Shown piece by piece: positions 12,601-24,570 of a stretch of DNA of 64,000 bases; within the stretch, counting starts at the first letter, position 1, and each line of letters begins with the position of its first letter. The notes under the pieces were generated by a model. It had not been told where the DNA came from. It was given only the letters and a program-made list of their open reading frames with translations, and did no database searches. The DNA comes from Euglena gracilis (lineage: Eukaryota > Euglenida > Euglenophyceae > Euglenales). The translations under genes were made by a program, and so were the position numbers. Location of the stretch: the NCBI GenBank assembly GCA_039621445.1, contig CP154956.1:39954553-40018552 (forward strand). Direction: 5' to 3'.

Positions 12601-15600
12601 GGCAGGCCCGGCCTGAGCGACCCCCTGGCCTTGATGCAGTTGTCGCCGATGCTGGCCCCCTTCTGCAGCGACGGGGAGAACGTCACGTCCGCCAGGTTGT
12701 CCCGGTGGAAGCGGATGGAGTTGACCTCCTGCCCGATCTCCTTCAGATGGGTGGAGATGATCACGACGTAGCCCGAGGAGAACCCGATCAGGATGTACCC
12801 GTCCCCGAACCACTTGTACGCCACAATGTTGGGCCCAGGGGATTTCCTCGGGGCAGCTGGTGGTTTCTCTCAGTCCTCCATCATTTCCAGCTGCCAGATC
12901 AGTCCTTGCTGCCAGTCAGCACACATGAGAGCCTGTCACTGGAATGCCAACCTCCTGAACACAACTCTAGGTACCGGACTTGGGTCGAAAATTTCGGCAT
13001 TTCTGCCATCGGATGGTGAGCTGCCCCCCCCCCTCCGGGAATCACACAAGCATGGGAACTGTGGATGCAAACCAACCCATCCTGGCTGAATCTTGCATTA
13101 TCTTCAAAAAATTGCATCCAACCACAATGCAAATGGTTCAGCGCGAAAAATTGGCCGATGTAAAACCTTGTATCTGGCACCCTGGGCTGACTTCAGAAAT
13201 GCCCTTCTTGCCATACCGTTGCTGGAAGGCTAGCTCTATGGGGTTGTCCTGATCGGTCGTGTTGGAGCCAGGCATGGTTAACCAGAGATGAGGGGAACAA
13301 ACACATCAAGCCCAAACCATAATCTCCCAAAAAAAACAGGACTTTCTCATCGCAGCTCCGTGCGACCCTGACCCAACTCGGGCTCTGGCACAGATAACAA
13401 GGCCTGGGCGTACAGGAGAAGGGTCTTCCCTCCCATATTGACAGAGACGGTGTTTTCCTTCGACTTCGCCCGCTCGTCCGCCTTCATGTCGGAGAACTGT
13501 ATCAACGTCGGCTCGTGCTTCATGTGGGCCTGGTCCCGTGCAGGCCGTTTTCCACGGGGCGGCGGGGTCACACACGAGGATGCTGAGACGCCCCCCCTGG
13601 GAATGCCCCACGTCACCTCACGTTCAGGAGTCCACGTTCAGAGGCTGGATTCCCCTGGGCTTGGCTCCTCGCCTCCTTTCCAGCTTTTCCATATTACGCA
13701 CAGGGCGTTTTTTTTTTTAGCCACCCCCCCCCCCCCCCCGGGTCAGAGAGGCTGGTTGGAAAAAGGCTGCTGGCTGACTCCCCCCACAGGGGACCCCGGC
13801 TGGAGCTCCCATGCCACGTGCCAATGTGTATGTATCTATAGTGTGTCTGCATTTTTGTAGGCAACTCTCTGCAGACCACATGGAAGCAGACGACACTACG
13901 TAACCACGACGTGGCTTAAGAAAATTTGGCCCCCCCCCCCCAGGGGTTCAGCCAGCCAGCAGCCTTTTCCAGCCCTGCCCCCCCCCTCAACGAATTATAT
14001 TTATTTCCAGCAGCCCAAAGGACGGCTGGACGGCAACGGATTTTTCGTTTTCGGAGGTGCAAAAATGGGCCGAAAATGGGTCGAAAATGGGCGAAAGTGG
14101 GTCAGAGGATAAATTTGGCTCAAGAAATCAATTTTTTTTGCATAATTGGCATTTTTGGGGCATTTTTGAAGTTTCGGTTTTTTGGCACCTGGTTCCGGGT
14201 CGGGCGGCCCGGGGCACACAACAGATTTTTTGTAATTTTCTGCTTGGGCCCTGGACCATAGGAGGGCACCACAGAATCAACACAAACACCGCAGAAACAT
14301 GCAGCCAACAAAGGTGGATGTTCTCAAATGCTCAAGAACATTCCAGAACATCCTTAAGGATGCTCTGCAGCATCCTCTGCATACTGAAGGATTCTCTGAA
14401 GCGACATCGCTGAGACCATCCAACCGCAACAGCAGGCAAGGGGAGGGGAAGGGGGCGTTGACAAAATCCGGCCTGGTCCAGCGTGTCCCCCTCCGCGTTG
14501 CTGATCGTCAGTTGACGGTCCTCCGCTCCCAGCGCCAGCTTGTTCTGCGAGTTCCACGCGCCGCACGTGATGGCCTTTGTGTGCTTCCCCACGATGGGGA
14601 TCTTCTTCAGCGTCTGTGGCAGGCGGGGGCACGGAAGGGGTTGGGCGTTCAGGTGTGATGTCGGGCACTTGGTGTTTGGTACTTGGCACCGGAAAGAGTG
14701 GGAACCACTCAGGGGCCCCTGGGGGGGAGGGAGCAAATCGAGCAGCGGTGCAATTGTTGTGGGTGAAATTCGGCGCGCGAAGCTTAGTCCAGCGAAGGGA
14801 AAACAAATGCGGACATGAATGGGGTGAGTCCAAAATAACGCCACTGTCACTCTGGAAACGCGATGTGACAAGGATTTGGGCAACGTCCGGCCCGGCCTGG
14901 CTTTGCGGTGGTAGATGAGGAGGTTGCCCTTCGCAGTGCCAATGGCCAGCTGGGGGCCGGTCTTGGACCACTTCATGAACGTCATGTCCTTCATCCCAGT
15001 GTCCAGCAGCTCGAGCTTCTTGGAGTTGAAGTTCCACAGCGGGATGGTGGTGGACTGCGCCTGCAACCCCGTCGGGGTGTTGCCTCCGCTGGGGTTAAAC
15101 CAGGGCATGGAGTGTTGTCACATACATGAATATATTCTCACATTTTCACAAACGACAAATTTTATTTCAGCACACCATGCACAGATACAAAAGTAAACCC
15201 ACAAATAAAATGGTGGGGAGGTAAAGCAAAAAAAAAGATGGAAAAAAGATGTTCCAGTAAGCCGGCACCCCTTTTTAAAGGCAAAGGTCCTAAACGGCAG
15301 AGGAAGTAATGCTTATGGGGGGGAAGGTGAAAAACATGGTTCCAAGAACATGAGACCCCACAAGTTAAATGTGGACTGTGTTCTGCTACTTCAAATTGTT
15401 TTCATTCCTCCAATGAAAACAATTTGAAGTAACGGAACACAGTCCACATTTGACTCTGACGGTTTGTGTTGTGAAAACAAAACACACAAATACAACATAT
15501 GAGCAGTGGCGCGCGCGGCGGGAGGGTGGGCGTGCCAGCCGCTTTCACACAGAAAGGGCCCGAGCACAGTCTGCGCTGGGACGGGTGCACGGCGGCAGCG

Positions 15601-16103
15601 ACGCCCCGGGCACCGCCAGCACTTCGCCGGTGCAGTCCCAGTCCAGCGCGATGCACGTGCCGCCCGCCGGGCCGCCGGGCAGCGGGATCTGGTGGTACAT
15701 CTTGCCCTGCCGGTCCACGATGTTGACCCGCTTGTTGGCCCCCGGCGCCAGGGAGCGCCCCCGCCGGGGGGGGGGGGGGGGGGGGGCAACCGGGGGAGAC
15801 CCAACCTCGCCTATGGTGGGGTGGGTCACAATGGGTTGGCTTTGGGCCGGCTTAGGCTGGTCGGGAGGAGGGTGTTTGGGGGCAACAATTGTGGCAAGGA
15901 ATCTGCTTCAGCGCCAGCGCAAATAACAAACCACAGCGGCGGGCCACGAGTGGAACTCGGGCCGGAGCGGGCATCGCAGCGTTGGCCGGCGGTTGGGGGA
16001 GGGCCCTGCCCGCCACCGCCAGGAAGTTGCCATCCTTCTGCCACGCGAAGACCACAGGGCCCTTGCCGTTGGCGGTGGTGTCCAGCCGGAAGAGCTCCTT
16101 CAT
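461..16103 (-). CDS. WDR19: WDR19 / IFT144, intraflagellar transport IFT-A subunit (multi-exon, 3' end outside window)
   Basis: IFT144 belongs to the IFT-A complex that drives retrograde transport in cilia and import of membrane proteins into them. Nineteen exons on the minus strand match the animal protein in order: N-terminal WD40 beta-propellers (exons 1-16), then the start of the TPR-like helical domain (exons 17-19). Anchors include MKELFRLD at the start, [46 protein letters not shown] and RRDLMHW. The start ATG (16,103-16,101) aligns with the animal initiator Met. Exons are GC-rich with strong G/C at third positions; introns are long, AT- or homopolymer-rich and full of repeats. Two short stretches expected from the family (one between exons 16 and 17, about 15 residues between exons 17 and 18) were not found. 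The C-terminal part lies left of position 1. The family assignment is very secure; individual splice sites are inferred from homology. Confidence 0.93.
1014..1146. repeat. Degenerate TTCGAGG / CCTCGAA repeat cluster
   Basis: Repeated GGTTCGAGGTGGTTTGAG-like and CCTCCTCGAACC words in both orientations within a WDR19 intron. A related GTTTGAGACCCTCCTCAAAC palindrome recurs at 1,500-1,519. Confidence 0.6.
1241..1336. repeat. Inverted repeat, 30-nt arms (MITE-like hairpin)
   Basis: The left arm, 1,241-1,270, ends in TTAATACACATGGGG. The right arm, 1,307-1,336, starts with CCCCATGTGTATTAA. Arms differ at about two positions around a 36-nt loop. Lies in a WDR19 intron. Confidence 0.8.
1672..1733. 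repeat. Long hairpin with G/C tracts
   Basis: GTAC, a poly-C run, then GGGGCCCAAAAAATGGCCAT is mirrored by ATATTTTTTGGGCCCC, a poly-G run and GTAC. A near-perfect palindrome of about 60 bases. Confidence 0.75.
1862..2086 (-). CDS. WDR19: WDR19 exon 18
   Basis: Encodes [20 protein letters not shown], then [20 protein letters not shown] and [12 protein letters not shown]. It matches the AIRVYRR...VMSLE...NLLAGHLAMF..D...AQ.LYL.SSCP.AALEMRRDLQHW block, one of the most conserved parts of IFT144. Confidence 0.9.
3018..3156 (-). CDS. WDR19: WDR19 exon 17 (start of helical domain)
   Basis: Encodes [20 protein letters not shown], then [20 protein letters not shown] and EC, aligned to LMLKRFSDAWEMCRILNDE. 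It has a conventional-looking acceptor: CTAAT, a T/C tract and CCAG at 3,157. The donor could be TGC|GTAGGG. Confidence 0.8.
3757..4545. mobile_element. Possible small TIR element with ATGCGCAAAA arrays at both ends
   Basis: The left end reads poly-G, ATGCGCTG..., TCGGAAAAAATGCGC and then ATGCGCAAAAA repeats (3,765-3,845). The right end is ATGCGCAAAA repeats (4,445-4,520), then AGCGCATTTCCCCCC. The ends are inverted copies. The left end recurs at 57,608-57,670. The interior carries the 4,158-4,384 minisatellite and no ORF of note. Confidence 0.5.
4158..4384. repeat. Minisatellite, GCCGGTACCGGGGACCCTGA units
   Basis: Alternating modules CTGACAGGTTGGCCGGTACC and GGGACCCTGACAGTTTCCCG repeat about four times in a WDR19 intron between exons 16 and 17. 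It is in the interval where a WDR19 exon is missing. Confidence 0.8.
4670..4801 (-). CDS. WDR19: WDR19 exon 16
   Basis: Encodes [20 protein letters not shown], then [18 protein letters not shown], matching [28 protein letters not shown] (end of the second propeller). The acceptor is TCAAG|CAT. The left end is uncertain; the family continues for about 20 residues that I could not place. Confidence 0.75.
4908..4987 (-). CDS. WDR19: WDR19 exon 15
   Basis: Encodes [20 protein letters not shown] then SRAGPI, matching [20 protein letters not shown]. The in-phase acceptor is CCTG|CC. The donor is probably ATC|GCGGAG. Confidence 0.78.
5536..5676 (-). CDS. WDR19: WDR19 exon 14
   Basis: Encodes [20 protein letters not shown], then [20 protein letters not shown] and WDSGDW, matching [21 protein letters not shown]. 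The donor TGGG|GCCAGG (GC) repeats the hexamer seen after exons 3, 7 and 8. The upstream boundary is approximate. Confidence 0.86.
6268..6358 (-). CDS. WDR19: WDR19 exon 13
   Basis: Encodes [20 protein letters not shown] then [10 protein letters not shown], matching GVVQYFYIEDW.FVNDYRHP..VKKIFPD. The in-phase acceptor ends CCTG. The donor is not clear (no GT or GC at the best alignment end), so the left end is approximate. Confidence 0.83.
6610..6687 (-). CDS. WDR19: WDR19 exon 12
   Basis: Encodes [20 protein letters not shown], then IYGTS, matching LFPAVDD...L..A.TSDFLIYGT. The acceptor is CGAG|TG and the donor TCCC|GCATCC (GC). Confidence 0.85.
7050..7084. repeat. (TG)n microsatellite
   Basis: GTGTGTGTGTGTA.GTATGTGTGTG run in the WDR19 intron between exons 11 and 12. 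Confidence 0.85.
7224..7352 (-). CDS. WDR19: WDR19 exon 11
   Basis: Encodes [20 protein letters not shown], then [20 protein letters not shown] and AK, aligned to DYAAALFEGKVQLHLIE...EERET. It is less GC-rich than neighbouring exons. The donor AAAC|GCCATC (GC) joins exon 12 in phase to restore LFPEKDD. Confidence 0.82.
7848..7971 (-). CDS. WDR19: WDR19 exon 10
   Basis: Encodes [20 protein letters not shown], then [15 protein letters not shown], matching LAVGMNNRAWFY.......MEYLGTV..I.L. The AVGMNN signature is unmistakable. Both ends are uncertain by a few codons. Confidence 0.82.
8127..8273 (-). CDS. WDR19: WDR19 exon 9
   Basis: Encodes [20 protein letters not shown], then [15 protein letters not shown], matching TR.AYLTSL...V.VDVEPNFVAVG. 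The homology-compatible acceptor is CCTG|GGG. An AG acceptor 48 bases upstream at 8,322 would also be open but adds about 16 residues. The donor is AGC|GCCCAG or A|GCGCCC. Confidence 0.82.
9847..10014 (-). CDS. WDR19: WDR19 exon 8
   Basis: Encodes [10 protein letters not shown]...[20 protein letters not shown], then [17 protein letters not shown]. It matches the DL..LKDMY...LD.E...L.LSWTDDGQ.LA.ST..G.LH.FLT.LP segment of IFT144. The acceptor GCGAG|GTG is fixed by the NCIK-to-VFDM join. The donor is CCT|GCCAGG. Fifty-six codons, phase 0 at both ends. Confidence 0.9.
10380..12085. repeat. Satellite island in WDR19 intron 7
   Basis: At least four degenerate copies, spaced about 200-225 nt in its right part, of a unit with the words AGGAAATGTCCGGAG, GAAGCCCTT, CCCTATCTAAC, AACTCCCCGCC and GCCCGAGTTACGGCC (for example at 10,414, 11,347, 11,553 and 11,777). 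Ends at about 12,000-12,080 with one reversed copy of the 162-bp satellite found at 43.4 kb. No protein-coding signal; ORFs here are incidental. Confidence 0.75.
10788..10828 (+). repeat. Hairpin box, copy 1 (CCC/GGG variant)
   Basis: GCTGAGCTCTTA-TCCC...GGG-TAAGAGCGAAGCTTACC. A 7-bp stem GCTCTTA/TAAGAGC with an inner CCC/GGG helix, flanked by TGA and GAA. Followed by C-rich sequence and GGATTATCACCATGATCC at about 10,897. Confidence 0.75.
12630..12835 (-). CDS. WDR19: WDR19 exon 7
   Basis: Encodes [20 protein letters not shown], then [20 protein letters not shown] and [10 protein letters not shown], the most conserved block of the N-terminal propellers. The acceptor appears to be CCTG|GGCCC (TG, in phase with exon 6). 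The donor is AAG|GCCAGG. Confidence 0.92.
13212..13272 (-). CDS. WDR19: WDR19 exon 6 (small exon)
   Basis: A 61-nt exon encoding [20 protein letters not shown] plus one base, matching NEPDNP..L.FQQ.FG of IFT144. The 40 bases upstream contain no AG; the in-phase acceptor ends ATG. The donor is TATG|GCAAGA, a GC version of the classic GTAAGA. Confidence 0.78.
13404..13529 (-). CDS. WDR19: WDR19 exon 5
   Basis: Encodes [20 protein letters not shown] then [13 protein letters not shown], aligned to the SEPSNMQF..MK.DDR...LGKKTL stretch of the family. The acceptor is ACCAG|GCC and the donor CAG|GCCTTG (GC type). Forty-two codons. Confidence 0.88.
14473..14613 (-). CDS. WDR19: WDR19 exon 4
   Basis: Encodes [20 protein letters not shown]...[21 protein letters not shown], matching the KIP.LGKHTK.ITCG..W segment of IFT144. 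The acceptor is CCACAG|ACG and the donor CAG|GCCGGA (GC type). Forty-seven codons; both junctions are fixed by homology. Confidence 0.9.
14902..15054 (-). CDS. WDR19: WDR19 exon 3
   Basis: Encodes [20 protein letters not shown], then [20 protein letters not shown] and HRK. The acceptor is GCGCAG|TCC. The donor is AAA|GCCAGG, a GC donor fixed by the alignment because RK must join TLKK of exon 4. Exactly 51 codons. Confidence 0.88.
15367..15451. repeat. 40-bp-arm palindrome, 5-nt loop
   Basis: Arms 15,367-15,406 and 15,412-15,451 around loop CCTCC, with two mismatches. Lies in WDR19 intron 2, about 150 bases downstream of exon 2. As RNA it would form a very stable hairpin. Confidence 0.9.
15605..15748 (-). 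CDS. WDR19: WDR19 exon 2
   Basis: Encodes [20 protein letters not shown] followed by [15 protein letters not shown], the first WD40 repeats of IFT144 (family pattern ...FDRHG...LPG...AMDWD.DGD.LAV). The region upstream of the acceptor is a long poly-C run with no AG near the junction. The best in-frame acceptor ends TG at 15,749. The donor is probably GGG|GCGTCG. Confidence 0.82.
15766..15786. repeat. Poly-G/poly-C tract beside WDR19 exon 2 acceptor
   Basis: A 21-base G run on the plus strand (poly-C in the transcript) lies within 20 bases of the exon 2 acceptor, where a pyrimidine tract would be expected. Confidence 0.75.
16014..16103 (-). CDS. WDR19: WDR19 exon 1 (initiator exon)
   Basis: Encodes [20 protein letters not shown] then [10 protein letters not shown], matching the N-terminus of IFT144 residue for residue in spacing. 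The ATG at 16,103 is the first in frame; the GTG just upstream is not needed. I place the donor at GTG|GCGGGC; GG|GCAGGG is the alternative. There is no GT within the homologous boundary. Confidence 0.85.
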
Positions 16104-17740
16104 GTGGGGGGAAAACACTGCGGGCGAGAGGTGGGGGGAGGGACGCGGCAGACGACCATCATCGTTTGGCTCCGGGGCTGGCCGGGTATTGCAAATTAGG
16201 AATCACCATCCCAAAATGTGCATGATTTATGCCTCAAAATTAGGAATCTAGCTGAATACAGGGGTCGAGGATGTAAAACCACTAAAAGCACGTATAGATA
16301 TTTTTCCCGTACCACGTTTTTGCAAAAAAAAACCCTGCTGGCATCTGTCTTTCGATTGCCCAATATCAGTTGAACGACTGGAACTTCCTTTGACATTAAA
16401 GTTACTTCCGACCTGAAATTCTCCAAGAAGTCACAAAGCGTGTTTTCACCTAAAACTTTTGGTTCCCCCCAAACTATTTAACGTGCAGAAGAGACACATC
16501 GACCAATAAAGGTGGGGGCGTGGATTGCTTTGGGGGTGGGGGGGGGAATCCCAAGATTTTTGTTCCAAGCTGAATTCAAAGCAAAACATTTTGGCCTGGG
16601 GCCGGTGTTGTCTGCAAATTTGAACAAACAGCACACAAAGAAAATTCAGGAGGAAATTGGGCGGCCTTCGCCGATAGCACGGCACTTGTCGGCGAGCCAT
16701 TTGTCGCCCAGCGACTGCACCTCCGCAGCGCAGCCCACGTGGCGTTGGGACAATGTCTGTGCGGCACCGGTCCGCCGGCGCGCCGCGTCGCACACCGCAC
16801 ACATACCCCGCGCCGCGTCCCGCGCAAAGGCGCGCCGTTCCAGCCGCCGCCGGCGCCGCTGGTATTCGCTGCCCTCACTGGCGAGGCTGTGGTCCTGCCA
16901 CACACCCACAGAACGATCGGGTGCATTTGTTCCGGTCGGTCGTACCCTGGTGAACCTTGGGGAAGGGCTGTAATCTGAAGCTTCAATTGCTGTGGCGAAA
17001 TGCTGGGGCAAGTTTGATTTCGCCGGCCACCGTCATTTATTGGGGGCCGAAACTACTTTTGTGTCCCAGCTGGTGAGCAGACGTTCAGGGGGATACACAT
17101 CAAAGATTTTGGGTTGCTGGATGAGACCCCCCACAGGGTGGACGGGGAAAACCATTTTTAATAATAAAAAGGTCCACAAGGTAAACCTCCCCCAAATAAT
17201 ACACCAGGGGTACATTATGTTATTTCAGCTTCTGAAGTCAGGGGCTAGGGTGTAGTATTTGGGGGGCATATTATTTGGGTACAATTTTCAACCTCCAAAA
17301 CGGCCCCCCAAAATGCACAGGTTAACAGAATTTCTGAGTTTTGCACATTTTGGGCACTTCATTTTGGGTTGATACTGTCTCAAACTGTTGTAACCAGACA
17401 CTTTTGCCAAAATATGCTATTTTTGGACGGAAATTGAGACTTTTCTGCCTCGCTTAATTTCCCTCTCAGAGGTGTAGCAGGGCTCAGCGGGGCTCAGAAA
17501 AGAACAGTGCATTGTATGGCGCTCAAAAAAAGGACGTTCAATTGTTTTGGGATGCAATGTCGCAGGCACTGCGACATTGTTCAAGTCGCAGTCCCTGCGA
17601 CTTGAAGAATGCTCAGGATGATGAGCCATTTCCACAGATGTGAGCACAAGCTGAGACACAGGCAATGAGAAGTTGAACCACCAAAAACTCAAACCCAAGC
17701 CTAAGAAATTCTGCGGTGGAGATGGGGTTGTGGGGGGGGT
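16104..17740. other. Intergenic interval between WDR19 and GT10, with an unassigned GC-rich block
   Basis: Holds the presumptive 5' region of WDR19 and 3' region of the GT10 gene. A GC-rich island at 16,660-16,930 is open on the minus strand and encodes VQSLGDKWLADKCRAIGEGR. Its base composition is like the neighbouring exons, so it may be an unrecognised exon or small gene, but no family was recognised. The rest is AT-rich. No clear TATA box or poly(A) signal could be assigned. Confidence 0.35.
17555..17606. repeat. Two perfect stem-loops placed back to back
   Basis: 17,555-17,579 is an 11-bp stem with loop GCA; 17,580-17,606 is a 12-bp stem with loop TCC. Both share the inner core GTCGCAG-NNN-CTGCGAC, with different outer stems. 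They lie 135 bases downstream of the GT10 stop codon, so they could sit in its 3' UTR. Confidence 0.85.
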
Positions 17741-22710
<4,970 letters not shown>

Positions 22711-22719
22711 ATGACACGG

Positions 22720-24300
22720 GTGTACGCCACCAATCACGCATCGCAGAGACCAGCGGGTTGCCCAGCACCCCCCCCCCAAAAAATATACTTTTCTGGGTTG
22801 CAGTTGGAATTGGACAGCACATTATACAACCATTGTTCAGCTTTTTTCTAATCACTAAATGGGATGTCTTCAGGGGGAAAAAAAGGTTCCTACGATTAAA
22901 ACAAGCCTGACCGATGGGGTTCTGAGGTACTCCCTGGGTTACCTTGCCCACGTGAAAGGATCCCCTGGGATCGGCCATTTGGGGAGTCGATCACCCCCAG
23001 GCATTATTTTTAAGGCGCCTTAAAACCATAAAATGCCTTTAAAATGCGCATTAAAATTCTAGGCCAAAATGCCTTAAATTGCCTAAAAAGTTCGGACTGG
23101 CAGAATTTTCACCAGCCAGGCAAAAGTGAAATTGCAAACTTTCCACAAAAAAAAAAACAGGCCAACTCCAGAAGAAAAATGGGCAGCCTTTATCTACTGT
23201 CCCCCAGGGGGGGACAGTAGATAAATAGGTAAGATAGATAGGGGGGGGGTGCAGATGCTAAACGAGGGGGGGGGAGGTCCACTATCTTAAACGCAAGCCG
23301 ATGGGGGTTTCAACAGTGTTTTCCCTTTTCTTTAAGAGCAGGGTTAGCGTAAGACTGTTGTTTAGAAAGGGAGTGGGGTTCAGGTTTGGCCAAAAATTAG
23401 GAATAAGGTCGAATTTGTGTACAGGTTGAGGTTATGGGGGTGTTATGACCCCCCCCGGTCACAGGTTGCAGGAACCCGGTCATACGACTAGGGGGGGGGG
23501 GGGGGGGGAAAAAGCCTAATCCCTCCAAATATAATGAATTAAATTAAGCAACCCTTGGGCCCGAACCAAATTTAAGCAACCCCCAAATTTTTAAGAAAAC
23601 CCCCCGGACCAGTGAAAATTTCAAATTTCAAGCAACCCCTGAAACTGAGGAAAAAAGAAGGAAAATGCAGGAAAATATGAAAACAAAGCAATTTTTTTTT
23701 AAAAAAAACAAAACAAGAATAGTCAAAATTGAGGGTGGAAAATTATAATATTAATTTAGGGTGGAAAAAATCAAGGTAGAATCGGTTGAATCTGCACCAT
23801 TTTTGGGACGTTGTTATGTTGTTGTGTCTGTCAAATACCAGGTTTGCTGTGTTATATATACACACACACATTTTGTTACATATCCAGATATGCATCATAT
23901 AATATATAAACCCCCCCAAATATAAACCCCCCCCGGTTTTATAATTGGGCAGAAATTTCAAGACCCCGAGGGGGGGTTTTATATTTGGGGGGGGGGGGTA
24001 TATTCGGTCGGAAAAATCAACTTCCCGGTGGGCGCCAGTAGTCACTTTTTTGGTCCAAAATAACAAATACGCCCACCCTTGGGAGTCCAAAAACTTCATT
24101 TTTCGGGCGAAGGAGCAATTTTCACATGTTTTTGGTAAAAATTGTTCCCAAATCTGCCAAAAATGACAATTTTGGGAGGTATGTTGTCGAAAAATTTTCC
24201 TTCCGGCGCTTCGCGCCGGAGGGGGGGGGGGTTACATTTGGGCGGGATTTCAAGGTCCTCAGGGGGGTTTTATATTTGGGGGGGGGTTGTATTTGGGGGG
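22720..24300. other. Non-coding, low-complexity interval upstream of GT10
   Basis: Contains AAGCAACCCC words (23,540-23,645), TATAAACCCCCC words (23,905-23,990) and their inverses (to 24,320), G/C runs and AT-rich filler. No gene signal was seen beyond a possible missing 5' GT10 exon. Confidence 0.55.
23189..23225. repeat. Perfect 17-bp hairpin
   Basis: TTTATCTACTGTCCCCC is mirrored by GGGGGACAGTAGATAAA, with a loop of 3 bases (AGG). Confidence 0.85.
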
Positions 24301-24301
24301 G

Positions 24302-24360
24302 TTATATTTGGGGGGTTATATATATACATATATATATATACATATACATATATATAATAT

Positions 24361-24413
<53 letters not shown>

Positions 24414-24570
24414 ATATAATATAATATTATATATGTATATATATATATAATATATTATATATTATATATTATATATATATATTATATATAGACATATGCA
24501 TATATAACACAGTATACATGCTTATATACATGTGTATGTATATATGCGCATATATATGCAGATACATTGT
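24302..24570. repeat. (TA)n / TATATG microsatellite
   Basis: About 260 bp of TATATA, TATATACATA and GTATATATGCGCATATA. Confidence 0.95.
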
